Positions 7,249-13,852 of a stretch of 13,852 nucleotides of DNA are shown piece after piece (position 1 is the first letter of the stretch; every line of letters starts with the position of its first letter). The position numbers and the translations under genes were made by a program. The notes beneath the pieces were generated by a model. That model searched no databases and was not told where the DNA came from. It saw nothing but the letters and a program-made list of their open reading frames with translations. Source of the stretch: Actinomycetota bacterium (GTDB lineage Bacteria > Actinomycetota > Actinomycetes > Nanopelagicales > Nanopelagicaceae); assembly GCA_009700155.1 (NCBI GenBank), contig WLMP01000014.1, forward strand, positions 1 to 13,852, written 5' to 3'.

Positions 7249-8273
7249 GTGTTGATGTTGAAGCGCTTAAAATTTTGGCACTAGAAAAGAAGTTGCCACT
7301 AGAGAGATTAATTAATGCCATTGAAAATGAGGTAGCAGTAGCGTATGCAACTTTACCGGGCGCCAAACTGCATGGACGTGCGGTATTAAATCGACAAAGT
7401 GGTGAGTTAGTTATCTATGTTCCAGTTCTAGGCCCAGATGGTGATCGCATCGACACTGTAACTGATAACCCAGATGGCTTTAGTAAGTTAGCAGATAAGA
7501 CTGCTCGCAAAGTTATTAAAGAAAAGATGCGCGAGGCAAAGGATCTTGAGGTCGTTACAGAGTTCTCAGGTTCAGTAGGGGATGTAATTGGTGGCGTAGT
7601 TCAGCAGGGAAGAGATGCTGAAATAATTTATGTAAATCTAGGACGTGTAGAAGGAAAAGTACCTCTAGCTGAACAAGTTAAAGGTGAAGTGTTTAAGCAT
7701 GGTGATCGTATAAAGTGTTTTGTAGTTGATGTAAAGCAAGGTGAAAAAGGCCCAGAGGTTACTCTGTCACGTTCTCACCCAGCATTTGTAAAAATGTTAT
7801 TTGCTCTTGAAGTCCCAGAAATTAAAGATCGTGTTGTAGATATAGTTGGAATTGCTCGTGAAGCAGGAGCTCGAACAAAACTCTCTGTCCGAACTCATCG
7901 AGCTGGAGTTAGCCCAAAGGGCGCGTTAATTGGCCCACAAGGATCAAGAGCACAAAATGTTATGAATGAACTAAATGGCGAAAAGATTGACATCATTGAT
8001 TACTCTGATGATCCAGCAATTTATGTAGCAAATGCATTAGCGCCAGCAAAGGTAAGCTCTGTTGAAATTGTTGATCTAGAAAGTAAATCAGCCAAAGTTG
8101 TTGTGCCGGATTATCAATTATCACTAGCCATTGGCAAAGATGGCCAAAATGCCAGACTTGCTGCTCGGCTTACACAATGGCGGATTGATATCCATCCAGA
8201 TAATCCAGTTACGCAAATTAAGGCGGAAAATTCACCTCCTGCGCCAACCATTTCACCTACTGAAGGGGCTTAG
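7245..8273 (+). CDS. nusA: Transcription termination/antitermination factor NusA
   Basis: 342 residues, the short actinobacterial form with no AR repeats. NusA binds RNA polymerase and nascent RNA, modulating pausing, termination and rRNA antitermination. The N-terminal polymerase-binding domain covers about 1-100, then an S1 domain (about 105-175; SVGDVIGGVVQQG to EVTLSRSHP), KH1 (about 190-260, with LIGPQGSR) and KH2 (about 265-325, with SLAIGKDGQNARLAARLT). A short Pro-rich tail ends the protein. It overlaps rimP by 4 nt and lies 12 nt before ylxR. Confidence 0.97.
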   Translation: MSVDVEALKILALEKKLPLERLINAIENEVAVAYATLPGAKLHGRAVLNRQSGELVIYVPVLGPDGDRIDTVTDNPDGFSKLADKTARKVIKEKMREAKDLEVVTEFSGSVGDVIGGVVQQGRDAEIIYVNLGRVEGKVPLAEQVKGEVFKHGDRIKCFVVDVKQGEKGPEVTLSRSHPAFVKMLFALEVPEIKDRVVDIVGIAREAGARTKLSVRTHRAGVSPKGALIGPQGSRAQNVMNELNGEKIDIIDYSDDPAIYVANALAPAKVSSVEIVDLESKSAKVVVPDYQLSLAIGKDGQNARLAARLTQWRIDIHPDNPVTQIKAENSPPAPTISPTEGA

Positions 8274-8285
8274 GGTAGAGTTTAG

Positions 8286-8549
8286 ATGTCTAGGAAAAAG
8301 CTCAGGCAGCGAAGTTGTATCGCCTGCCGAAAGCTTGAGAATTGGACAGATTTAATTCGCACGGTGTTAGTCAATAATGAAGTTAAAGTTGACTTAAACC
8401 ATCGAATGCCAGGTCGGGGAGCATGGCTTCACCGAAATTGCATTCGGGTAGCACTTGAGCGAAAAGCATTTAATCATTCCTTCAAATTTGAAGGTGAGAT
8501 TAAATATCAAGAGTTGGAAGATTACTTAAAGAATTTAAGTGATTATTAA
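8286..8549 (+). CDS. ylxR: YlxR family RNA-binding protein (DUF448)
   Basis: 87 residues. YlxR proteins are small basic nucleic-acid-binding proteins nearly always encoded between nusA and infB; the best-studied member has been linked to RNase P and gene regulation, but the role here is not known. Family marks are RSCIACRK near the N-terminus (usual RTCVxCR) and PGRGAWLHRNC in the middle (usual GRGAYLC). The ATG at 8286 gives the usual MSRKKLRQRSC start. AGGG at 8272-8275 lies 10 nt upstream and TAGAGT at 8276-8281 only 4 nt upstream, too close for a clean leaderless start. Position decides the identification as much as the motifs. Confidence 0.9.
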   Translation: MSRKKLRQRSCIACRKLENWTDLIRTVLVNNEVKVDLNHRMPGRGAWLHRNCIRVALERKAFNHSFKFEGEIKYQELEDYLKNLSDY

Positions 8550-8568
8550 TAGTACGGAGCGAGCGAGA

Positions 8569-8580
8569 ATGACACTCTAA
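8569..8580 (+). CDS. Micro-ORF 1 of the infB leader (MTL)
   Basis: ATG ACA CTC TAA. GGAG at 8556-8559 lies 9 nt upstream, a normal Shine-Dalgarno distance, making this the best-supported of the three micro-ORFs. Its stop overlaps the next start as TAATG. Translation is a prediction. Confidence 0.35.
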   Translation: MTL

Positions 8581-8600
8581 TGAGCACTGCAAGATTATGA
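8580..8600 (+). CDS. Micro-ORF 2 of the infB leader (MSTARL)
   Basis: Starts at the last base of the micro-ORF 1 stop and ends in TGA at 8598-8600, whose first two bases belong to the ATG of micro-ORF 3 (ATGA). No Shine-Dalgarno of its own; it would depend on reinitiation. Confidence 0.3.
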   Translation: MSTARL

Positions 8601-8614
8601 GTAGGTCAATTTAG
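8597..8614 (+). CDS. Micro-ORF 3 of the infB leader (MSRSI)
   Basis: ATG at 8597 overlaps the stop of micro-ORF 2, and the TAG at 8612-8614 ends on the first base of the hairpin. A ribosome terminating here would sit against or open the stem that precedes the infB ribosome-binding site. Confidence 0.3.
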   Translation: MSRSI

Positions 8615-8639
8615 GCTCGAACGTAAATAACGTCGGGCC
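8614..8639 (+). promoter_or_regulatory. Hairpin before the infB ribosome-binding site
   Basis: GGCTCGAACGT (8614-8624) pairs with ACGTCGGGCC (8630-8639): ten pairs, including one G-U, with one bulged A and an AAATA loop. It ends one base before the GGAG at 8641-8644; a second GGAG at 8647-8650 lies 4 nt before the GTG. No U-tract follows. Confidence 0.65.
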
Positions 8640-8654
8640 AGGAGATGGAGAAGT

Positions 8655-11288
8655 GTGGCCAAGGTCCGCGTTTATGAATTAGCTAAAGAGTTAGGGCTTG
8701 AAAGTAAAGAGCTGCTAGCTAAGCTACAAGAAGTTGGCGAATTTGTTCGCTCAGCATCATCAACTGTTGAAGCACCTGTTGTGCGCAAGTTGATGGATAA
8801 GTTTCCAGATTTAGTTCCTGCTGAAGCCGCGCCAAAAACTAAGAAAGCACCTGTTAAAAAAGCCGCACCAAAACAAACTGTAAAGGTTGAGGATTTACCT
8901 CCTGAATTACAGCAAATGATTGAAGATGCAACACCGATAACTCCACCAGCAAGAGCTGCAACACCTGCACAACCACCGCGTGCGACAAATAATCCTTTTT
9001 CAGCAACACCATCTGCACCAAGTGCATTACCAAGACCACCTAGAGCTGGTAATAATCCATTTAGTTCAGGTGGCGGCGGACCACGTCCACCAGCTAGACC
9101 AATTAGACCAGGAGAAAGTGGCAGGAGTGGTGAGAAATTAAAACCAGGTCAACGTCCACCAATGTCAGGGGCACGTCCTGGATCGGTACGACCAGGGTTT
9201 GCAGCAAGACCTGCACAAAATAATCCACGACCTGCAACCGGTGGTACATCAGCTAGACCATCAACATCATCACCATATCGTTCGCCATCTTCATCACCAT
9301 CTACCGGTTCACAATTTGGTGGAAAAGGAGGAGGCCGTCCACCACAACGCGGTGGAGCAGCTGGTGCATTTGGTAAAGGCGGTAAAGGTAAGAGTAAAAA
9401 TCGTGGACAAAAGAGTAAAAAAGAAAGACGCGAAGATTTTGAAAATTTACCAGCACCACAATTAGGTGGCGCAGTAGTACCTCGCGGCGATGGTAAGACC
9501 GTTGTTCGTATGCGAAGAGGTGCAACATTGATGGACTTTGCTGAAAAAATTAAAGCAGATCCAGCCGCACTAGTATCAGCATTATTTCACTTAGGTGAGA
9601 TGGTAACTGCTACTCAATCGGTAGATGAAGATACTTTTACATTATTGGGAGCTGAACTTGGATTTGTGATTCAAATTGTCAGCCCAGAGGATGAAGATCG
9701 TGAACTACTTGAAGAGTTTGATATCAATTTAGAGCAAGAGCTCGAAGAGATTGATCAGGAAGACTTAGTAGTGCGCTCGCCAATTGTTACCGTAATGGGC
9801 CATGTTGATCACGGTAAGACAAGATTGTTAGATGCCATTAGGTCAACTGAGGTTATTAAATCTGAAGCAGGTGGAATTACTCAACATATTGGTGCTTATC
9901 AAATTCATCATGATCACAACGGAAATAATCGAGCAATTACATTTATTGATACTCCAGGTCATGAGGCTTTCACCGCTATGCGTGCTCGTGGTGCCAAGGT
10001 AACTGATATTGCAGTTCTAGTTGTTGCTGCAGATGATGGGGTTATGCCACAAACTATTGAAGCGCTAAACCACGCTCAAGCAGCAGATGTACCAATTGTG
10101 GTTGCAGTTAACAAGATTGATAAGGAGGGCGCTAATCCAGACAAGATTCGCCGGCAATTAACTGAGTACAACTTAATTGCTGAAGAGTATGGTGGCCAAA
10201 CAATGTTTGTTAATGTTTCAGCACTCTCTGGTAACGGCATAAATGAGTTAATTGATGCAATTTTGCTTACCGCAGATGCCGCTATTGATTTACGCGCAGT
10301 TGCAGATGGAATTGCTCGTGGTGTGGCAATTGAAGCAAATCTAGATAAGGGTAGAGGACCTGTTGCAACAGTATTAGTCCAACGTGGAACTTTAAATGTT
10401 GGTGATGCAATTGTTGCCGGTGGTGCTTATGGACGTGTGCGAGCTATGTTAGATGAACATGGTGAAACTGTTGATGTTGCCGGTCCATCAAGACCAGTAC
10501 AAGTTCTTGGCTTTACCTCCGTTCCTAGTGCAGGTGACTCATTTATTGTTGCCGAAGATGATAGAACTGCAAGGCAGATTGCTGAAAAGCGCCAACTAGC
10601 TTCGCGAAATGCATCATTAGCTAAGGCGCGTAAGAAAGTATCTCTTGAAGATTTCTTAGAGCAATCAAAGGTAAGTACATTGAACTTAATCCTAAAGGGA
10701 GATGTTTCAGGTTCTGTTGAAGCTCTAGAAGATGCTTTAGTTCAATTAGATGTTGGAACAGAGGTAGATTTAAGAGTTATTCACCGTGGAGTTGGTGCTA
10801 TCACTAAGAACGATGTCACTTTAGCCTCAGCATCCACTGCAGTAATTATTGGCTTTAATGTTAAGCCAGAACCACAAACTGCGATATTTGCCGAACATGA
10901 AGGTGTGGAAGTTAAGTTCTATACCGTTATCTATAAAGCAATTGAAGAAATTGAAGCATCACTTAAGGGTCTGCTTAAGCCAGAGTTTGAAGAGGCAGTC
11001 CTTGGAAATGCTGAAGTCAGAGATATATTTAAATCCAGCAAGTTTGGAAATATTGCAGGATGTATGGTCTCTGATGGAAACATTAGAAGAAATGCAAAGG
11101 TAAGAACTATGCGAGCTGGTGTAGTAATTGGTGAGAACCTAAGCATTGAATCTCTGCGCAGATTTAAAGATGATGCCACTGAAGTTCGAGAGGGATTTGA
11201 GTGCGGTATTGGACTTGGCTCATTTAAAGATCTGCAGGTTGGAGATGTAATTCAGGTATATGAAATTCGTGAGAAAAAGCGAGCTTAA
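8655..11288 (+). CDS. infB: Translation initiation factor IF-2
   Basis: 877 residues. IF2 is the GTPase that places fMet-tRNA on the 30S subunit and promotes subunit joining. The N-terminal IF2_N domain (about 1-50, [14 protein letters not shown]) is followed by a long Ala/Pro/Gly/Arg-rich disordered linker (about 60-265) with repeated NNPFS and RPPARP units, then a basic [16 protein letters not shown] segment and a second IF2_N-like domain (about 280-345). The G domain has G1 GHVDHGKT (382-389), G3 DTPGH (432-436), G4 NKID (486-489) and G5 SAL (522-524). Domains II, III and C2 fill the rest to EIREKKRA. The start is GTG at 8655, with GGAG 4 nt upstream and the family-typical [12 protein letters not shown] beginning. 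rbfA starts 2 nt after the stop. Confidence 0.97.
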   Translation: MAKVRVYELAKELGLESKELLAKLQEVGEFVRSASSTVEAPVVRKLMDKFPDLVPAEAAPKTKKAPVKKAAPKQTVKVEDLPPELQQMIEDATPITPPARAATPAQPPRATNNPFSATPSAPSALPRPPRAGNNPFSSGGGGPRPPARPIRPGESGRSGEKLKPGQRPPMSGARPGSVRPGFAARPAQNNPRPATGGTSARPSTSSPYRSPSSSPSTGSQFGGKGGGRPPQRGGAAGAFGKGGKGKSKNRGQKSKKERREDFENLPAPQLGGAVVPRGDGKTVVRMRRGATLMDFAEKIKADPAALVSALFHLGEMVTATQSVDEDTFTLLGAELGFVIQIVSPEDEDRELLEEFDINLEQELEEIDQEDLVVRSPIVTVMGHVDHGKTRLLDAIRSTEVIKSEAGGITQHIGAYQIHHDHNGNNRAITFIDTPGHEAFTAMRARGAKVTDIAVLVVAADDGVMPQTIEALNHAQAADVPIVVAVNKIDKEGANPDKIRRQLTEYNLIAEEYGGQTMFVNVSALSGNGINELIDAILLTADAAIDLRAVADGIARGVAIEANLDKGRGPVATVLVQRGTLNVGDAIVAGGAYGRVRAMLDEHGETVDVAGPSRPVQVLGFTSVPSAGDSFIVAEDDRTARQIAEKRQLASRNASLAKARKKVSLEDFLEQSKVSTLNLILKGDVSGSVEALEDALVQLDVGTEVDLRVIHRGVGAITKNDVTLASASTAVIIGFNVKPEPQTAIFAEHEGVEVKFYTVIYKAIEEIEASLKGLLKPEFEEAVLGNAEVRDIFKSSKFGNIAGCMVSDGNIRRNAKVRTMRAGVVIGENLSIESLRRFKDDATEVREGFECGIGLGSFKDLQVGDVIQVYEIREKKRA

Positions 11289-11290
11289 GT

Positions 11291-11710
11291 ATGCCAAGTA
11301 AGAGACCACTTCAAGTTGCAGATCGTATAAAAGAGTTGATTGCAAATACTCTTGAATTACGAGTAAAAGATCCAAGACTTGGATTTATTACAATCACCGA
11401 TGTCCGCGTAACTGGAGATTTACAGCAAGCATCAATTTTCTACACAGTATTAGGTGATACTGCAGCGCGCGAATCAACTGCTGCTGCATTAAATAGCGCA
11501 AAAGGAATGCTTAGATCTGAAGTAGGAAGATCTTTAGGTTTAAGGGTTACACCATCTCTTGAATTTTTCTTAGATGGCATGGCTGAATCAGCCTCTGCTA
11601 TGAATGATTTGATAGAACAAATGCATAAAGCAGATGCCGAAGTTGCTAAGTTGAGAGTTGGCGCAAAACCAGTTGCTGAAGATCCTTATAAAAAACACGA
11701 TCCACGGTGA
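11291..11710 (+). CDS. rbfA: Ribosome-binding factor A
   Basis: 139 residues. RbfA is a single KH-domain protein that binds 16S rRNA and helps mature the 30S subunit, notably under cold stress. The family core LELRVKDPRLGFITITDVRVT is near residues 17-37, followed by ASIFYTVLGD and the SAKGMLRSEVGRSLGLRVTPSLEFFLD segment (about 68-95). The ATG lies 2 nt after the infB stop with only a weak purine-rich stretch before it, so reinitiation after infB is likely. A DUF503 gene commonly sits between infB and rbfA in actinobacteria and is missing here. Confidence 0.95.
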   Translation: MPSKRPLQVADRIKELIANTLELRVKDPRLGFITITDVRVTGDLQQASIFYTVLGDTAARESTAAALNSAKGMLRSEVGRSLGLRVTPSLEFFLDGMAESASAMNDLIEQMHKADAEVAKLRVGAKPVAEDPYKKHDPR

Positions 11711-11714
11711 TTTA

Positions 11715-12608
11715 ATGGATGGCTTTCTATTGGTTGATAAAGCCGGTGATATGACTAGCCATGATGTCGTAGCAATCGCTAGGAAAAACTTAAATACTAA
11801 AAAGGTTGGCCATGCTGGAACTCTAGATCCAATGGCAACTGGAGTTTTAGTTCTTGGAGTCGGAATTGCAACTAGATTGCTGCCATATATAACTGATGGT
11901 AAGAAAGCATATGAAGCAACTATTTCATTAGGATCATCAACTCATACTGATGATAAAGAAGGTAATGTAACCTTTAAGGCTAGTAATGAAGTAATTAGTT
12001 CAATTACTGATCAGAAGATAACAGAAGAAATTTCAAGATTTAAGGGAATAATTAAACAAAAACCTAGCTCAGTATCTGCAATTAAAATTGATGGAAAATC
12101 AGCACATGCCAGGGTAAGAGCAGGTGAGGCTATTGATATTCCAGAACGTGATGTAGAAATCGAACAAATTGAAGTTAAACAAATACGTCACCTAAGCGAT
12201 GCAATAGAAGTGGATATTTCTGTAATCTGCATGGCTGGAACATATATTCGAGCAATTGCTCGAGATCTAGGAAGTGCGCTTAAGTCAGGCGGGCACCTAA
12301 CTTTTCTTAGAAGAACTCTAGTCTCACCTTTTTTATTAGATCAATGCCAAGTAATTAATGAGGCAAAGTTGATTCCTATATCTGAAGTAATAGATAAAAT
12401 CTTTACAATTAGAAGAATTGAAGCAACTGAGAAACAAGAGATTTTATTTGGTCGAACCATAGATCAAAATTCTATTTCTGGCGTAGTTGCAGCCCTCGAT
12501 GAGAATGACAACTTTGTAGCGTTATTAGAGAATAAATTACAGGGCTCAGCTATGGTTGCTGCACCTATTCTTGTTAATACTTCTAGCCAACAATCGGGTG
12601 TAAAATAA
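11715..12608 (+). CDS. truB: tRNA pseudouridine-55 synthase
   Basis: 297 residues from the ATG at 11715. TruB converts U55 of the tRNA T-loop to pseudouridine. The catalytic Asp is D38 in GHAGTLDPMATGVLVLGVG (32-50); KKAYEATISLG, the KPSSVSAIKIDGKSAHARVRAGE stretch and SVICMAGTYIRAIARDLG are further family segments. The start gives MDGFLLVDK; an in-frame extension to 11658 inside rbfA is rejected. GGTGA at 11706-11710 lies 4 nt upstream. Oddity: the usual DKPAGMTSHD motif reads DKAGDMTSHD (8-17), replacing the Pro and the conserved Gly. The C-terminal 60 or so residues are a PUA-like tail that is weakly conserved. ribF begins one base after the stop. Confidence 0.95.
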   Translation: MDGFLLVDKAGDMTSHDVVAIARKNLNTKKVGHAGTLDPMATGVLVLGVGIATRLLPYITDGKKAYEATISLGSSTHTDDKEGNVTFKASNEVISSITDQKITEEISRFKGIIKQKPSSVSAIKIDGKSAHARVRAGEAIDIPERDVEIEQIEVKQIRHLSDAIEVDISVICMAGTYIRAIARDLGSALKSGGHLTFLRRTLVSPFLLDQCQVINEAKLIPISEVIDKIFTIRRIEATEKQEILFGRTIDQNSISGVVAALDENDNFVALLENKLQGSAMVAAPILVNTSSQQSGVK

Positions 12609-12609
12609 T

Positions 12610-13491
12610 ATGAGTATGAAAAAAGTCGTAGCAATTGGAATATTTGATGGCGTGCATGCCGGTCATCAACAGATCATTGCTACAGCTAAGCATTCTGGTG
12701 AGGTAACAGTAATTACTTTTGATCCACATCCGACCTCAGTAATTGCACCTGAGCGAACACCTACTCAGCTTGTAACAGTAAAAGATCGAGTTGCCTTGCT
12801 CAAAAAAGCTGGTGCAACTTCAGTTGAGGTAGTTAATTTTAATAAAGAGTTTTCTGTGCTAACACCAGATCAGTTTATTGAAGATGTACTAGTTGGCAGA
12901 TTTGCTGCCGAACATGTAGTAATAGGTGAGAATTTTAATTTTGGTTTCAAAGCACAAGGAACTCCAAAGTACTTATCTGAAGTAGGTCCAAAATATGGAT
13001 TCGGAGTTTCTATTGTTAAATTACAAGAGGATAGGGGCTCAACGATTTCTTCATCAAGAATTAGAAGTTTGATTATTGATGGACAAATTGAGCGAGCTAA
13101 TGAATTACTAACTCGAAATTTTTATCTAAAGGGAATAGTTATACATGGCGAAAAAAGAGGACGGCAGATTGGTTACCCAACTGCAAATATTGGATTAACA
13201 AATTCAGCAACAATTCCAGCAGATGGCGTTTACGCTGGATGGTTAAGTGTTGGAAATGAACGATGGCCAGCTGCAATTTCAATCGGTACAAACCCAACCT
13301 TTCCAGGTGTTAGAGGTCGGCAAGTTGAGGCATATGCATTAGATAAAACAGATCTTGAGTTATATGACCTAGAAGCAATGGTTGAATTTGGGTATCGCCT
13401 ACGTGATACTTTGAAATTCGATGGCCTAGAACCATTGCTAGAGCAGATGAAAAAAGATTGTGATCAGGCCAGAGAATTAACCAGTAAATAA
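12610..13491 (+). CDS. ribF: Bifunctional riboflavin kinase / FAD synthetase
   Basis: 293 residues, typical for the family. The N-terminal nucleotidyltransferase domain (about 1-175) makes FAD from FMN and ATP and shows GIFDGVHAGHQ (about 9-19), TFDPHP and SSSRIRSLIIDGQ. The C-terminal kinase domain (about 180-293) phosphorylates riboflavin and shows GEKRGRQIGYPTANIG, the ADGVYAGW strand and IGTNPTF. ATG at 12610 is one base after the truB stop; ATG at 12616 (third codon) is an equally good start by homology. No FMN riboswitch is visible before it, and regulation is presumably that of the operon. truB-ribF-rpsO is a widespread order. Confidence 0.96.
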   Translation: MSMKKVVAIGIFDGVHAGHQQIIATAKHSGEVTVITFDPHPTSVIAPERTPTQLVTVKDRVALLKKAGATSVEVVNFNKEFSVLTPDQFIEDVLVGRFAAEHVVIGENFNFGFKAQGTPKYLSEVGPKYGFGVSIVKLQEDRGSTISSSRIRSLIIDGQIERANELLTRNFYLKGIVIHGEKRGRQIGYPTANIGLTNSATIPADGVYAGWLSVGNERWPAAISIGTNPTFPGVRGRQVEAYALDKTDLELYDLEAMVEFGYRLRDTLKFDGLEPLLEQMKKDCDQARELTSK

Positions 13492-13616
13492 CGCTCAAAT
13501 CTAGCCCGATTTTTAGTATCAACTACTGCGCTGGTAATCTTGTACTACTAAAGCGAGAAAGTGCGCCTTCGTGATTAACACCGAGGCCCTCGTGACAGAC
13601 AGAAGGAGCAATACAC
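13492..13616 (+). promoter_or_regulatory. rpsO leader, predicted S15 autoregulatory switch
   Basis: This 125-nt gap has two exclusive folds. Fold 1 is a stem of 13565-13573 (GCCTTCGTG) with 13579-13587 (CACCGAGGC), with one C-C mismatch and loop ATTAA. Fold 2 is a small hairpin 13579-13594 (CGAG-gcc-CTCG core) plus pairing of CCTTC (13566-13570) with GAAGG (13602-13606), extended by two pairs across a mismatch, which buries the Shine-Dalgarno. Actinobacterial S15 leaders with regulatory structure are described in the literature. A possible -10 is TAATCT at 13535-13540. No intrinsic terminator follows ribF. Confidence 0.6.
13602..13608 (+). promoter_or_regulatory. Shine-Dalgarno of rpsO
   Basis: GAAGGAG lies 8 nt before the ATG at 13617. 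It is one of the strongest ribosome-binding sites in the window, as expected for a ribosomal protein gene, and it is complementary to CCTTC at 13566-13570 in the leader. Confidence 0.8.
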
Positions 13617-13852
13617 ATGGCATTAACGCCACAAGCTAAAAAGGAAATTATTAGTAAGTATGGCTCATCTGCCACTGACACAGGAAGCCCAGAAGCACAG
13701 GTAGCACTTTTATCAAAACGTATTGATGAGATAACTGAACATTTGCAGACAAATAAAAAAGATCATCACAACCGTCGTGGTTTGTTATTGATGGTCGGTA
13801 AGCGTCGTCGGATTTTGCAGTACCTCGCCAAGACAGATATTGAGCGCTATAG
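13617..13852 (+). CDS. rpsO: 30S ribosomal protein S15, 3' end cut by window edge
   Basis: 78 complete codons of a protein normally 89 residues long. S15 binds the 16S rRNA central domain early in 30S assembly and forms a bridge to 50S. The sequence starts [16 protein letters not shown] and contains [16 protein letters not shown] (about 21-36), the [22 protein letters not shown]-binding stretch (about 48-66) and [12 protein letters not shown] at the cut. The four-helix S15 pattern is unmistakable. pnp usually follows in this order but lies outside the window. Confidence 0.97.
   Translation, partial: MALTPQAKKEIISKYGSSATDTGSPEAQVALLSKRIDEITEHLQTNKKDHHNRRGLLLMVGKRRRILQYLAKTDIERY

Larger units (their letters stand above)
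8550..8654 (+). promoter_or_regulatory. infB 5' leader with chained micro-ORFs and hairpin
   Basis: This 105-nt gap is long compared with the 1-13 nt gaps elsewhere in the operon. In order it holds GGAG (8556-8559), three micro-ORFs linked by start/stop overlaps (8569-8614), a stable hairpin (8614-8639) and the infB Shine-Dalgarno. From memory, other actinobacterial infB genes are preceded by a similar stretch rich in ATGAGCAC/ATGAGTA units and a GC-rich stem, but this was not checked. There is no T-run, so the hairpin is not an intrinsic terminator. Control of IF2 synthesis by initiation conditions is an inference. Confidence 0.6.

Noticed and set aside
8276..8281. TAGAGT before ylxR as another leaderless -10
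   Set aside because: It ends only 4 nt before the ATG rather than 6, so the transcript would start inside the start codon.
8974..9250. Repeated NNPFS and RPPARP units in infB as a possible mobile or recombination repeat
   Set aside because: Pro/Gly-rich repeats of this kind are the normal disordered linker of actinobacterial IF2; the frame is intact and the units are degenerate at DNA level.
11658..11714. Longer truB start at 11658
   Set aside because: It overlaps the end of rbfA by more than 50 nt, and TruB proteins normally begin close to the LLVDK motif.
13492..13530. Possible terminator after ribF (a short T-run near 13510)
   Set aside because: No stem precedes the T-run, so there is no intrinsic terminator signal.
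6768..13548. The 10-mer CTTGTACTAC occurs both before rimP (6768-6777) and before rpsO (13539-13548)
   Set aside because: In a window this size, dozens of repeated 10-mers are expected by chance, and the positions relative to the gene starts and possible -10 elements differ.
13561..13578. Short frame GTG CGC CTT CGT GAT TAA in the rpsO leader
   Set aside because: It has no Shine-Dalgarno or leaderless signal, and the stretch is better explained by RNA pairing.

Overview
The window looks like a chromosomal core-gene segment from a low-GC, gene-dense actinobacterium. GC is roughly 40% by eye. The order dxr-rseP-ispG-proS-rimP-nusA-ylxR-infB-rbfA-truB-ribF-rpsO is the familiar actinobacterial one. 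The IF2 linker carries the NNPFS-type repeats of that phylum, NusA is the short form without C-terminal AR repeats, and intergenic gaps are mostly 0-13 nt. This combination resembles streamlined freshwater lineages such as Nanopelagicales (acI); the lineage is an inference from general knowledge. No IS element, CRISPR array, tRNA, rRNA or prophage gene was seen.

Layout. Positions 1-736 (minus) hold the 5' part of a GABA-type aminotransferase gene that runs off the left edge. A 51-bp divergent promoter region separates it from a plus-strand block that fills the rest. Block A (788-6766) is dxr, rseP, ispG, proS and a TauE/SafE-family permease: two MEP isoprenoid enzymes, a site-2 protease, prolyl-tRNA synthetase and a transporter. 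Block B (6802-13491) is rimP, nusA, ylxR, infB, rbfA, truB and ribF, which serve ribosome maturation, transcription elongation/antitermination, translation initiation, tRNA pseudouridylation and FMN/FAD synthesis. After a 125-nt structured leader comes rpsO (S15), cut by the right edge. Genes usually found in this neighbourhood in actinobacteria (cdsA before dxr, a DUF503 gene after infB, a DHH phosphoesterase between rbfA and truB) are absent, in keeping with streamlining.

The most interesting content is in the short non-coding stretches. (1) Five of the fourteen gene starts (gabT, dxr, ispG, proS, permease) carry a TAnnnT -10-like hexamer ending exactly 6 nt before the start codon, which predicts leaderless mRNAs even inside what looks like one operon. 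The ispG and proS spacers are also near-copies of each other. (2) The 105-nt infB leader has three micro-ORFs chained by start/stop overlaps, followed by a strong hairpin and the infB Shine-Dalgarno. (3) The rpsO leader can fold in two mutually exclusive ways, one of which masks the Shine-Dalgarno, as expected for S15 autoregulation.
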